DNA of 64,000 nucleotides, from positions 310,001 to 374,000 of the forward strand of contig JAMPIV010018961.1 of the NCBI GenBank assembly GCA_024509875.1, given 5' to 3'. The stretch is from Oreohelix idahoensis (Eukaryota > Mollusca > Gastropoda > Stylommatophora > Oreohelicidae). The notes under the pieces were generated by a model. It did not search any database. It was not told the DNA's origin and saw only the letters and a list, made by a program, of their open reading frames with translations. Positions 21,959 through 32,899 of this stretch are shown here, piece by piece. Numbering within the stretch: position 1 is the stretch's first letter; each line of letters begins with the position of its first letter. The position numbers were made by a program, and so were the translations under genes.

Positions 21959-22165
21959 CTTCTTCTTCTTCCATCCTTAGCCACCAACCGACAAAGCAGT
22001 CAGTGGCCAGTACGCCTAGTGGCGTCTTAGGGCAACAGCAAATTGATTTCTTTGCCGCTGTAGCCCATCATGCCTTATGGCATCTTTAGGGCAGCGACAA
22101 ATCAATCGATTTGCCATTGTTTCCGTAATCAAATTGACTAGCAAACAGGTGATCAGCCCGTTGTG
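21959..22165 (-). mobile_element. LINE-tailed SINE 'S', copy 1
   Basis: A 207-bp insertion with an exact 12-bp target duplication AGATAGAGAAGT (21947-21958 and 22166-22177) and a (GAA)n tail at its left (minus-strand 3') end. On the minus strand it starts CACAACGGGCTGATCACC, then has two related ~53-bp modules (each with TGCCCTAA.GA.GCC), and ends CTTTG.CGGT.GGTGGCTAAGGAT. The modules and end match the 3' end of the LINE copies at 34443-34956 and 50874-51468. No tRNA boxes are visible. Confidence 0.88.
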
Positions 22166-24470
22166 AGATAGAGAAGTAGCCAGAAGGTATTCCCTGAATG
22201 TGTGTATTATAACACTGTTACTACTTCAGATTTGGTGAATCGGAATAGTAAGCACAGACATTTCTGTCTACCCTCATATTTTTATTAGCATCACCCTACA
22301 GCTGCCCAGTGAGCAAATGACCTTCAACAAACCCGTGCCAAGTCCCCCTGTTACATGCCACCCCCGGCGACCGTTGCCTCAATTGGCTGTGTGTGGTGTA
22401 CCCAGAAACGGGGCCTCCCAGTACTGAGGCACAGTTAAGTCCCCGATGTCACTTATCGGTGCAGAGTTGAGAGAGATGGCTGAGCATCACAATCCCCCCT
22501 GTGTTGCAGCATGATGAGAACCCAGCATTGCACACTGAGCTTGGGGGGATCACTTGGGCACCAGACTTAATACTGGCTCTTGACTGGATGGCCGCATGCA
22601 GGAGATTTCTACAATGGAGGGTTGGCAGGTGGTGGGTATCTGGAAGTGGCTCTGTGCAGGACGTGAGGATTCCTTGGGAGAGCCCAGAACCAGAGCACAG
22701 CATTGTGCAAGCTCTGCATAGTTGGAGAGCCCCCTGGATGACGGGGAATGCACAGTGTGCTACCCCACCTATCCCCAACTGCTAACTTAGAACCAGAAGT
22801 GGGGTCCTCTGTATGCGTGCCAGGCCAGGATAAAATGCCTGGGAAAGAGACTGGAGCTCAGAACTCCCTAACTCAAAGTTGCAGGATGGCAGAAAAGCCA
22901 TGGGAAAGACAGGGCTATTTTGAAGATAACGCAACCATATTTTCACCATACGAGCTCGGACGCCGCCTCGGTAAACAAGGTCCGCGCAGAGCAGTGACAC
23001 CCCAAGGCTGCTTGCGAATAGTCTACTACTGGGAACATAAACAGATTAGGGATGAGCCCACTCTCCCGTTAAATCTCGTAGTGTGCCCTGTAGCTCCAAG
23101 TCATGCAGAGCCTCGACAGAGCCCACCCTCAGCTACTGGAGGACCCTCTAGACCGTCTTGTGGAGTCAACAGAAGGGCGCACCGGAAACCACACTTGTAT
23201 CACGCAACTGAACAGCAAGCAGGCTGGATACAGCAAAAAGACAGAGCTGGAAAACATTTTTTTGGTCTTTGGTATCCAAGCTTAAGTACCACTGCAGAAA
23301 CAACGTCGCGAAATGGAAAATGCCTTTCGTACTAGCAAAGCGAGGTGCGAACCAAAAGCGCCTTCTAAACCAGGTACATTTACGCATAATCTTTTATCCA
23401 TCCATGGAATGATTGAGTAAAGGTCCATTTGGCAGGTGCAGTGCCGGGCTCATTTGGTTGAAATGAAGAACACTGGAGATACCAGAAAATTATTCGACAG
23501 AGCGCTAGGTTTTATTAAACCCACCCTCAGCCTTACTTGGGTGGAAGGACCCCTATTGGTTTTTTTTTTTCTCTAGATTTACTGAGTGTGCTGCATGTAG
23601 GTTTTTAATTAATTAGTCAAGCAGTACGGCGGAGGAGAACTACTGACCAAAACAAAACAGAAAAAGAGAAACCCAGAGTGCCACTTGTCATGATGCACTG
23701 GAATGCAGAGGGAGTGAACAGCAAGCAGGCTGGATACAGCAAAAAGACAGAGCTGGAACATCTTGTATGAGAAGCAAGTCCAAGGCTTAGGAAGGCGACC
23801 CAACATAAATGCCTGTTCGGTGTAATGATGAATGTAAATTAGGTAACGAGATGGTGAAAGACTATAACCACTGCTTCTTCAGCTGTATTGTAAGAAGTGT
23901 TTGGTTTGAGATTATCATCCAAGAGACTCACTCTTGTAAAAGCATTATGATCAAACCTTTAAAATAAGGGGATATCAATGCTTCAGATCCGACAGACAAG
24001 ATAGACGAAAAGGAGGAGTACTTACTCTTGTAAGGAATAACATTCCTGCACACGAAAGGAAAACCTTCATGGATGGAGCAGAATATCAGCTGTTGCAGAT
24101 AAAGGTAGACAAGATGGAAATAGAACTCCTGAACTATTACTGTCCGAACAACAAACCCCTGAGTCTCAGCTCTATACAGGTACCAGCCACCAACTTTATA
24201 GCAGTTGGAGACTTTAATAGCCACTCCCGAGCTGGGGCTATAACCATCTGGATCACAGAGGTGAAGAGGTTGAAACTTGGCAAGATGATCACTCCCTAAT
24301 CCTAGTCAATAATGCCACAGATACTCCTACCTTCTACTCCAGAGGATGGCACACAACTTCAACACCAGATCTTGCCTTCTCCACACCAGATATAGCTGGA
24401 TCTATTAGTAGAGAAGTAGGAGACCAACTAGGGGGAAGCGACCATCGCCCAATCTTTCTTACTGTCCAGA

Positions 24471-25205
24471 GTGCAACTCTCAGTACAGGCCCAGCCATTA
24501 CAAGATGGAACTACAAAAAAAGCCAACTGGGGTTTATTCAGGCATCAGGTGAACACGCTGCTGTCTACCCTCAAGGTACAGAACAGAGACATTAATGAAG
24601 TGGTAAAAGACTTCAACAGATGCATACTACAAGCTGCAAAAGAAACCATTCCCAAAGGATGCCGGCGTAACTACATACCATACTGGTCCAGCACACTCCA
24701 AGAACGTCAGGAAGCGATGGACAGGGCTAGAAAGGACGCAGAGTCTCAGCCTTCACTTGAAACTGACAACAAATGGAAAAAGGCTGTAGCAGAGTTTCAG
24801 AGAACAAAGCTAGAAGAAAAACGGAAAAGCTGGAGAACTAAAACGGCACCGCTGAACCTTGAGAAAGACGGCAGGAAACTTTGGAGATTAGTCAAGTCTC
24901 TAAATGAAGAGCGTTCCTCACCTAGGCAGACTATCACATTGGATGAAGGTGGCAAACTTTTCAGAGGAAAACAAGCTGCAGACTTGTTTGCTAGAAGATA
25001 CAGTTCAGAAAGCAACTTACCCATTAACATAGATCATCAGAGAGAGATAAGAAAAGAAATACTGGCAACCATGGGACAGACAGATACTCCTGCCCCAATG
25101 AGGGAACCCATCACACTAGGAGAACTACAGAAGGCTATTTCCAAGCTTAAGTTTCAAAAGTCACCCGGCCCAGACAAAATCAGCAACGAAATGCTAGTAC
25201 AGTAG
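24471..25205 (+). pseudogene. I1 LINE linker region and start of reverse transcriptase
   Basis: Open for 244 codons, ending at the Tigger insertion. The last part, FQKSPGPDKISNEMLV, is the conserved start of a LINE RT domain (SPGPD motif). Upstream lies a basic, helical linker (WRTKTAPLNLEKDGRKLWRL) between endonuclease and RT. The frame resumes directly after the Tigger element at 27514 as NLSSAAKTKLLEIFNH, so the gene was intact across this point before insertion. Confidence 0.85.
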
Positions 25206-27511
25206 AACTCCATTTATCCGAACCCCATGGGACCGAGCATCGTTCGGATAATCAAATGTTCGGATAATTGGATTACATAATGTATCGAGTACATGTACAC
25301 ATATTTCTAAAAATAATTAACCATCACAAGGAAAATACACTATAAAACATATTTACTTGTACTGTAATAATAATACCCACACTGTATTAGATTACTGTAT
25401 CACCAAAATCTGTCATTACACTGCAGTGCATGTGCTACTTGTATTAATTTTTTTTTAAGAAAGAGAAATATTTTCAAAATAACATTACAAACGATTCAAA
25501 ACCAGGCGCAACTTACGTATACATGTACTTGCACAGATGTAGCCCACTATTTAAAATAATGAGGAATCTTCTTTTGCACCAAACTGGATAGTCTCCTTTT
25601 GGTTGCTAAGTCCCGCATTCTCTTCAACAGCAGAAGCTGTGTAGGACAGCTGTCATCTTCTTGCTTGTACCAAGCCATCGCTGATTCTAATGCTATAAAG
25701 GCTTCTTCGGGACTTGGTCGACGTTTTGGGTTTTCTTCATAATCTACAAGTACATCATGTACTTCTGAGGAGTCTTCGTCATCGGTCACTACATGTATTT
25801 GGTTTTCTTTTTGCACAAAAGACAAAATTTCTTCGTCATTCAAAAACTGAAAACCAGAATCATTATCATCTTCTAGCCACACGTGGGCATCATCTTTGTC
25901 ACAGTACGAAAATCCGGGCATTGAAACAGTTCCACAACTTCATTTATACAATCATCATTTGTGTCCACTACAGTAGTTTCATTTCCTCTTTTTTTCCCAA
26001 GCAATCTATTCCAAGCCTTGTTGAGATTATCTTGTGACAGGGTGGTCCAAGCATCAGCTAACATATAGCAGCAGTCTTTGAGATTAAGCTTTTTGGAAAA
26101 CGCCACCACACTTTCTTCATCTTCAGCCAACAATAAACGACGCAGGACTTCCTTCTTGTACATCTTTTTAAGCTTTGCTATAACACCCTGATTCATTGGT
26201 TGAATCAGTGCTGTTACATTGGGAGGCAGAAAAATTACTTTAAAATTTGCATCAACTGCATTCAATGTATCCGTCTCTGGATGAGATGGTGCATTGTCCA
26301 GTAGAAGAATTACTTTTCAGTTTTCTTTTCTTGTTCTCTCAACCTCTTCACATTTGGGATGAACTGATTTGTATACCAATCAAGAAATATTTCACTATTC
26401 ATCCAAGCACTCGTCTGTGCTTTGTAGCACAATGGGAGACATGTCACATTCTTTAAACAACGTGGTTTTTTGGCTTTGCCGATCATTAGCACCGGTAAAC
26501 GATGACTTCCATTGGCATTCGCGGCTACCAAAATAGTTACTCTCTCTTTGCACTTTTTAAACCCAGGGGCAGCTGCTTCGCGCTGAGATGCAAGTCATTT
26601 TTGAGGCAATAATTTCCAGTATAAGCCAGTCTCATCGGCATTATACACATCATCGAGTGAATAACCTTCTTCTTCCAAAAAAGCCAAGAATGTTTCTTTA
26701 AAATTTTCAGCAGCAGTTGCATCGCTAGATAAAGATTCCCCTTGAATCTCCAGTTCTCGTATGCCATGACGAGATTTAAAGTCAGGAGGACCGTCAAGTT
26801 GATTGTTGAACTGAAGTGCCTTTTCACACAATAGAGAGCCAGAGATAGGTTCCGATTTGCTTCTTCTTTGCAGACACCATATATACAAAGCCTCTTCCAA
26901 TTTCAAATATTTCGCATTTCTCATGGTTTTACGTTTCTTCGACCCATTTTCACTCTCCAATTTCGATGAAAAACTCATAATTTTATCCTTTTTACTTTTG
27001 ATGTCAGAGACGGTAGCTTTCCCAACATTGAAAATCCTCGCAAGTGAAGACACAGTTTCACCTTTTCCTAGTCTCTTGATAATTTCTGTTTTCGTTTCAA
27101 TTGATAAAACATTGCGGTTCCTTTTATAAGCTTTAGGCCTACTGGAAGATGCCATATCGCACAGAGAAATACTTGTACACCAAAATTATTTTGCTGTAGT
27201 AGCAGACACAATTATTTTAAGTTGAACTGTCTGTTTAGCCAGTGTTCTGCCTAGAACGCACACGTACACTGGATTGGTAAACCAGATATTAACTGACTTT
27301 ATGATCTAACTAACTTCCTGTACGTAAGCGACCGACCATTAGCCCATCCCATCCTCTACAAATTGTTCGCACACATTTGAAGCTTGCCGCATGAAAAGAT
27401 TCAGAAATGTAGTCTAACGTGACTGGTGGCGATTGATTTTTTTTTTGGGAAAAAGTGTTCGGATAATTGGATGTTCGGATAATTGGGGTTCGGATAAATG
27501 GAGTTCTACTG
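25200..27511 (-). mobile_element. pogo/Tigger-type DNA transposon
   Basis: A 2312-bp element with perfect 27-bp terminal inverted repeats beginning CAGTAGAACTCCATTTATCC (25200-25226 and 27485-27511) and TA target duplications (25198-25199, 27512-27513). Subterminal GTTCGGATAAT motifs are repeated twice or more at each end, likely transposase binding sites. It has jumped into the RT gene of I1 copy 2. Confidence 0.97.
25547..27155 (-). pseudogene. Tigger/jerky-like transposase (CENP-B type), broken
   Basis: Starts at 27155 (MASSSRPKAYKRNRNVLSIE) with a CENP-B-type helix-turn-helix (KGETVSSLARIFNVGKATVSDI) and a second HTH_Tnp region (LEEALYIWCLQRRSK). The DDE core follows: D in NADETGLYWK and D in LLLDNAPSHP. 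The third position reads LIQPMNQGVI, where the family has PMDQG, so a catalytic Asp is changed to Asn. At least three frameshifts separate the pieces (near 26595, 26310 and 25900). The acidic C-terminus ends at 25547. About 520 residues in total, normal for the family. Confidence 0.93.
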
Positions 27512-27513
27512 TA

Positions 27514-28977
27514 AATCTGAGCTCAGCAGCAAAGACAAAACTGCTTGAGATATTCAACCACAGGTAGTTGAAAGGAACGGTACCCCAAGTATGGAGAGAA
27601 GCCATCACAATACCCATACTAAAGAAAGGGAAATGTAAGACCGAGGCTGCAAGTTACCGGCCAATCAGTCTCACAAGCTGTGTTGGGAAGACTATGGAGC
27701 GAATAGTCAACCACAGATTGAAATGGTATTTAGAGTCTGAGCAGATCCTGGTGCCGGAACAAGCTGGATTTAGAGAATGCTACAGTATAGAAGACCAAGT
27801 TACTTACTTGTCTCAAGCAATAGAAGATGCCTTCCAGGAGAAGAAAAAGGTCCTAACGATCTGGGTCGACTTCAAGCAGGCCTTTGACAAGGTGTGGAAA
27901 GATGGCCTCATTGCAAAACTTAGGAGAAGTGGAATCCAAGGCAACATGATGAAATGGATCAAGTCATACTTGCATAACAGGAGAACTAGAGTCACTCTTG
28001 ACGGTCTGCAGAGCAGAAAAGTGTTGCTCCATCAGGGGGTACCTCAAGGAGGAGTAATTTCCCCAACACTCTTCCTTGTTTACATCAACGACCTGGTGAA
28101 AGATCTCCCTGCAGGAGTTAAAGCTGCCTTATATGCAGATGACCTAGTACTCTGGTGCGCTGATGAAAATGTCACCACAGCAAATTATAGAATGCAGCGG
28201 GCAGCAGACATGCTAGTGTCATGGGCAGAGAAATGGCTTATCACAATAAACACAGACAAAACCTCCACAACACTGTTCTCCCTCGCCCCCAAGGACAAAT
28301 CAGCTAACATACACCTAGGGACAACCGTGATCAAGGAAGAAAGCTACCCCACCTATCTTGGGGTGACATTTGACCAAAGGCTTACATGGAATAAGCATAT
28401 TGAAAATGCAGAAGGAAAGGCCCGAAGACGACTAGGCATACTCAGAAAATTAGCAGGTACCAACTGGGGAGCAAATGAACGAAATCTAAAGAAGATTTAT
28501 AATGGAGTAATAAGACCACACTTAGAGTTTAGCTCAGCAGCATGGTCATCAGCTGCTAACTCACATCTGCAGTCTTTGGACAAGGTGCAAAATCAAGCTC
28601 TCAGGCTCATTACAGGAGCCATGAAAACTACACCAATAACAGAGATGCAGAAGGTTGCTGGATTACAGACATTGTCCCATAGAAGAGACACAAAAACCAT
28701 GATCCAGATGGAAAAGTACAACAGTATGCCAATGCACCCACTGAAGGCAAGACTAGATGATCTGGCATTGGGACGTCTAAAGCGTAGCAGCTTTGTGCAT
28801 CGGGGGAAAAGACTTATAAGACAGCATCAAGAAGACCTATCCATGAAGACAACACCACTGAAGCCCACCCTGTACCATGGGAGCAGGCCAGCAGTGCCCT
28901 CCAAATTAATACATCAGTCAGTGGTCTCACAAGTGGATGTGAGTATAATGATCTGCAAAAACGAACTGCTACATTGA
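27514..28977 (+). pseudogene. I1 LINE reverse transcriptase (main part)
   Basis: Continues the RT from the Tigger junction. One in-frame TAG (about 27565) interrupts NHR-LKGTVPQVWREA; a 469-codon open frame follows. Conserved RT blocks: PISLTSCVGKTMERIV, PEQAGFR, WVDFKQAFDKVW (motif A Asp), QGGVISPTLF, LYADDLVLW (motif C Asp-Asp), YLGVTFDQRLTWNKHI. The catalytic residues are all kept. The frame is lost near 28870 because a 7-nt segment present in copy 1 is missing, so RNase H falls in another frame. Confidence 0.95.
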
Positions 28978-29648
28978 GTATGATCCAAGAAAGCTATCCC
29001 GATCAATCATGGATACATGCCTATACAGATGGATCAGCAACTAATGCTGTTAGGAATGGAGGTGCCGGTATCTTTATCTCATATCCTGACAACCACTATG
29101 AGACTAGGCACATTCCCACTGGTAAATTCTGTTCCAACTATACAGCTGAGGTTCAAGCTCTAGAGCAAGCGGCAAATATGATTTATAACACCAACTCTGA
29201 CTGCCACCAGGTAGTCATCCTCACAGATGCACTGTCTGTCCTGCAAGCTCTCAAGGGTGGTAAACTCCCGCATCTGAGAAATGAACTAAACAAGGTAGCT
29301 GCCAAAAAGAGAACCATACTTCAGTGGGTACCATCTCATTGTGGTGTACCCGGAAATGAAAAGGCAGATAAACTTGCAAAAAAGGGAGGAGAATGTGAAC
29401 AAGAAGATAATGAAATCACATACTTTGAGAAAAAGAGAGTTATCCAGACTATCAGAAGAGAACAGAACCAACCCAAAGACAACTATCACACTCTCGACCG
29501 GCAGGGACAGATAACTATTTTTCGACTCAGGACAGGGCATAACAAACTGAATAAACACATGCACAAGCTACGATTGTCTGCTTCACCACTGTGCACATGT
29601 GGATTAAACGAACAAACTGCTGAGCATACAGGACTGTCCTCTGTATGA
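28974..29648 (+). pseudogene. I1 LINE RNase H domain, copy 2
   Basis: Same RNase H as in copy 1, with YTDGSA, TAEVQAL, LTDALSV and SHCGVPGNEKAD retained. It is separated from the RT by the frameshift near 28870. The CCHC knuckle is cut short: a 5-nt deletion after AEH (about 29627) shifts the frame and ends it at TGLSSV. Nucleotide identity to copy 1 is very high over this part. Confidence 0.93.
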
Positions 29649-29944
29649 CCAGTTAAGAAAGATATACTGGCCCAATGACTCAACACTAAACTCAAAGCTA
29701 TATGGAGTTAAAGAGGAACTTCAAACAACAGTCGAATTCATCATGAGAACTCGTCTGACGGTGTAATCATCAAAGATGCGATCGCAAGAAGAAGAAGAAG
29801 AACATGCCACCAGGTCCAGGTCTTCCTCATCCCTTTCATACCTGTCTCCAGTTCTCGTCTCAAATTAGTATAAGGAGATTGTTGTGTCTTCGTTTTCTTT
29901 TTGTAGCTGAATATCATAATGATCATTTAAAAAACAACCAGACC

Positions 29945-30050
29945 GCATGGACTTTTATATTAGGAAATGTGCTCTGATATAACCGGCGGACCATTGTCTA
30001 GGTTGAACGGGGTGTGCCTTGCCAAAACGCAAAATTTCTGTTAAAAGCAA
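29945..30050 (+). repeat. Dispersed repeat D2 copy
   Basis: Shares the 'tgatataaccggcggacc' and GTCTAGGTTGAACGGGGTG blocks with the copy at 20950-21060. Confidence 0.65.
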
Positions 30051-30121
30051 AAAAAAAAAGATCATTTTTCTGAATGTGTGAGTTCTGTTTTAATTAACTA
30101 ACCTTGCTTTAAATTAAATTT

Positions 30122-30480
30122 GGGAGCCGCGCTAGTGTAGTGGTTACCACACTGCGCTGGCGATCGGGAGATCCCAGGTTCAAGCCCGGGTGAGGACATT
30201 TGAAAAAGTGTCGTCGACCTGGACTTGGACTGGAATAATTCGAGCCCTGGCGAAGTCATTTGAAGGAGTGTCATTGACTAGGTGCTGGAATAACCTGAAT
30301 GGCTCCTGAGCCGACCCAGCTCTAATGGGTACCTCCGAAGACGGCGAGTATCTGCCTGAATGGCGAGAGGACACTTGTCAGCGCACAGGGAAAAAGGATA
30401 CTCACGTAACATCAGTCTCAGGTTAGACATACTAACTGGAGATTTCGCCTCGAGTAATAGCGGACGTACGATTTAAAAAA
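30122..30480 (+). mobile_element. tRNA-derived SINE (type C), complete
   Basis: Begins GGGAGCCGCGCTAGTGTAGT with a box A-like TAGTGTAGTGGTTACC and box B GGTTCAAGCCC, spaced as in a tRNA. A body of about 280 bp and a poly-A tract near 30474-30486 follow. The body shares GGCTCCTGAG.CGACCCAGC and ATGGGTACC with SINE-A. Internal pol III promoter by analogy. Confidence 0.85.
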
Positions 30481-30599
30481 AAAAAATGAAATTTAAGCTA
30501 ATTCATATATCATCTTTGCTGTTAAAGGAAAGATGAATCGTGAATTAGTTTACCTTCTCTTGAAGTGGGCTTAAATAGAGGATTGCTCATTTATATATA

Positions 30600-31759
30600 T
30601 ATCATCATCATGTGACGTATTCTTTCCAGAACGTTGTCTCCATTACAGCCGCTCTGAACGCATCACGATTCTGGGCAAGTCGACCTGCATCAGCCAAAGA
30701 CAAGTTCAGACTCTCTGTGATGTCCTGGGTCCAGGGACCATGCCTTCCATCACTGTTTTTTCCAGACTATTATGTCTTTTTATATGACCGAAAAAATTTC
30801 AGCTTCCTTATTGCGATGGTATTTAGGAGCCAATGTTCCTGTACGTTTAGTGAGTGCAGTACTTCTCTGTTGGTCTTTTTTTCTGTCCAGGGTATTCTCA
30901 ACATCCTTCTGTAGCATTTCATTTCGAATGATGTAATCTATTTTGCAACTGTTTTATTGAGTGTCCAAGTCTCGCAGCCGTATGTTGCTACTGGGAATAT
31001 ACATGCTCTGATCAGTTGTAACTTTGTTTCTTTGCTTGTGCTTTGCCATAGGTTTTTCATCTGTATTAGTTTATGTGAAGCAATTGCAAGTCTTCTTTTA
31101 ATTTCTACTGCACAGGCGCCAGAGCTGTTGATGATTGATCCTAAGTATTCGAATTCATTAACACTTTCCAGTTCTTCGTTATCAATTTCAATTTCTGGTT
31201 TGGTCTTTACTTTGTCTGTTGTCAATACTTTGGTCTTCTTGGTGTTTAGGTATAGATTCTGGGCCTCGCTGTGTTTTTTGGTGTACAGAATTAATTGTTC
31301 AAGTCCTTCTGGGTTGGTCGATAGGAGGACTGTGTCGTCAGCATATCTGATTTCCGGGATCTGGTACCCGCCGATGTTAAATGAGTCAAACTCTGTGTGT
31401 TCTTGGTCATCTCTTATGTTTCTCATGATATTCTCGGCATAAATGTTAAACAGGTAAGGGGAAAGGGTACAGCCTTGTCTTACTCCTTTCTGTACTTCAA
31501 ACCATTCTGATGTTTCCCCCTCTATTCTTACGGCTGCCTGTTGTTCTTGGTACAGCAGTGCGATGAGTTGTATAAGGTGGTTTGGAAATCCCATATTTTT
31601 CATAATAGCCCATAACTGCTGATGTTGTACACAATCGAAAGCTTTGGTGTAATCAATGAAACAAGTATGTAGGTCAACGTTGAATTCTCTACACTTTTCT
31701 ATGATGATCCTCATGTTGAATATATGATCTCTAGTGCCTCTACCTGGTCGAAAACCCGC

Positions 31760-31762
<3 letters not shown>
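30600..31762 (-). mobile_element. APE-type LINE 'R3', 5'-truncated at a TA repeat
   Basis: The minus strand reads from a 31762-31806 TA repeat through QAGFRPGRGTRDHIF and the RT core to a short (ATG)n tail near 30600. The 3' end is degenerate. The same family appears to supply the fragments at 35645-36240 and 40800-41100. Confidence 0.85.
30938..31714 (-). pseudogene. R3 LINE reverse transcriptase core
   Basis: An open frame of 258 codons, longer upstream without ATG. Conserved blocks: FIDYTKAFDCVQH (motif A), VRQGCTLSPYLFNIYAE, IRYADDTVLLS (motif C Asp-Asp), FEYLGSIINSSG, and TYGCETWTLNKT (thumb). Endonuclease and N-terminal RT blocks are missing. The active-site Asp residues are intact although the copy is truncated. 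Confidence 0.93.

Positions 31763-31806
<44 letters not shown>
31762..31806. repeat. (TA)n microsatellite
   Basis: About 20 TA units immediately at the 5' end of the R3 LINE and 48 bp before the BAZ1B terminal exon. Confidence 0.97.
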
Positions 31807-31807
<1 letters not shown>

Positions 31808-31853
31808 TTTTGAATTAGTCTAATTAATAACTTTTGTTTTCTTTTTAAATTAG

Positions 31854-32000
31854 GCTGACAGCGAAGTATTTACATGTATGAGAGAGGTCGAAAAAGTATT
31901 CAAAGAAACACTTAACAAGTTTTTGCCCGACTGGCCGTACTATAGAACAGTTGCGGAGAAAGACAACTCAAGCGGCACTGAAGTTGGAAGAAGGCGCTGA
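31854..32000 (+). CDS. BAZ1B: BAZ1B/WSTF-like gene, terminal exon
   Basis: A 147-nt coding part, phase 0, after the acceptor TTTTTAAATTAG. It encodes ADSEVFTCMREVEKVFKETL, then NKFLPDWPYYRTVAEKD, and ends GRRR-stop (TGA at 31998-32000). This is helix C of the bromodomain; in BAZ1B the matching stretch also runs into a Leu-Pro-x-x-P-Y element. Only about 26 residues follow the bromodomain, shorter than the vertebrate tail. It is separated from the previous exon by a 14.6-kb transposon-filled intron. No clear AATAAA was found in the next few hundred bases, so the 3' UTR end is undefined. Confidence 0.93.
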   Translation, partial: ADSEVFTCMREVEKVFKETLNKFLPDWPYYRTVAEKDNSSGTEVGRRR

Positions 32001-32129
32001 TGGAATAAGTAGTAGTGCCAGGCAAATGAAACAAAACCACCTGGCTATGTCTTTGTTGTTCTTAACTCCCAGTTCAGTAAAAGATTGTGTAAATATGTCA
32101 CCATGACGTTTTTTTTTTTTTTTTAAACT

Positions 32130-32200
32130 TATTTGGGTGCTCCTCTTCTACATTGGGGTGTAGAGGTTTGTCAAGAGAGCACCATGCTTTCGAGAGAAAA
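32130..32200 (-). repeat. R2b LINE 3' scrap
   Basis: 'ctcctcttctacattggggt' followed by GTAGAGGTTTGTCAAGAGAG corresponds to the last 60 bp of the R2b family (as in 15130-15180). Located in or just after the BAZ1B 3' UTR. Confidence 0.6.
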
Positions 32201-32524
32201 AATTTTTTAAACTAATATTTACACATGATGTTGATTTTTATTCTGTGTATTACCTATTGTAAATAATATTTCTAGCTGCTATTGATATTTTCTTTGAGTG
32301 TAAAAAAATGACTTTTTGTTTTTTTTTCATGGAGTCAGCCTGGTTCTGTTTTTTTAACGACAGTGTAAGTTAGTGACCACTGAAATTGACCACCTGCTGA
32401 TAATGTGTGTTGTCAACACATGTTGTCTTTTTTGTTTTGTTTCTCTCCTCAGAGACTGTGTTTTTTTTTTTTTATATTAACAATATAATTTGTAGATAAA
32501 GTAAGAGCATTTAGCTGATCTTTA

Positions 32525-32760
32525 AAGGCTTCAGCTAGCATTAGTGGGTTAGAATGCTCACTTTTCAGTACAGAGGGACTAGGTTTGAATCCAAGTCATA
32601 TCACACTCTATAGTCTGCCCAGTTGTAACAATGGGTACCTGACTCTGTTATTAGAGTTGGAGAAGGCAAAGGCAGCAAGGAAGAGAACTGGTTACCCCAC
32701 ATTACAATTCCGGACCTATTATTGATGAAGTCTGTAGTACTTCACTCCCCTGTGGCTAGG
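32525..32760 (+). repeat. SINE-V copy
   Basis: A tRNA-like head (GTGGGTTAGAATGCTCA, box B-like AGGTTTGAATCCA) followed by the family body CAATGGGTACCTGACTCTG and GGAGAAGGCAAAGGCAGC. Other copies, reversed, are at 41536, 43310, 43718, 54906 and 57186. Confidence 0.75.
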
Positions 32761-32899
32761 TAGACGGAAGTGTGACGCTACTTAGTTTTGAAACCGGTAC
32801 CTTTGACTTGAGAAGCCACTCAACACTCGAGCTCTTACTACAACCTAACATTTTATAGAGAATTCCCCTTAAGACGTAATATTTTTCAAATGAGTCACC

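Larger units (their letters stand above)
22440..29797 (+). mobile_element. RNase H-bearing LINE 'I1', copy 2 (near full length, interrupted)
   Basis: Runs from an uncertain 5' edge (22440-23690) through APE endonuclease, RT and RNase H to the (GAA)n tail at about 29797. It is split at 25200-27511 by a Tigger element. The endonuclease is broken by stops but shows WNAEGV (about 23700), VGDFNSHSR (24206), a TPDLAFSTPD stretch and GGSDHRPI (about 24438). A 44-bp exact repeat (23209-23252 and 23715-23758) lies at its 5' end. Located in the last BAZ1B intron. Confidence 0.85.

Noticed and set aside
22748..23335. 195-codon Pro-rich frame as a host gene
   Set aside because: It lies at the 5' side of the I1 LINE, overlaps the 44-bp LINE repeat and has an inverted diverged relative at 16.3-16.8 kb. 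At best a degraded LINE ORF1; I do not recognise a gag-like motif.
29286..29564. Minus-strand frames repeated at 19353, 29286 and 36570
   Set aside because: They are antisense shadows of the RNase H region of the three I1 copies.
30122..30200. tRNA gene candidates at SINE heads (also 11150-11215, 33725-33790, 39011-39080, 43500-43555, 48150-48222)
   Set aside because: Boxes A and B are present, but cloverleaf pairing is poor, the same sequence recurs in several copies and each is joined to a SINE body. These are SINE promoters, not tRNA genes.
31762..31806. TA repeat as a regulatory element or replication origin
   Set aside because: A plain microsatellite at a LINE truncation point; nothing else supports a function.
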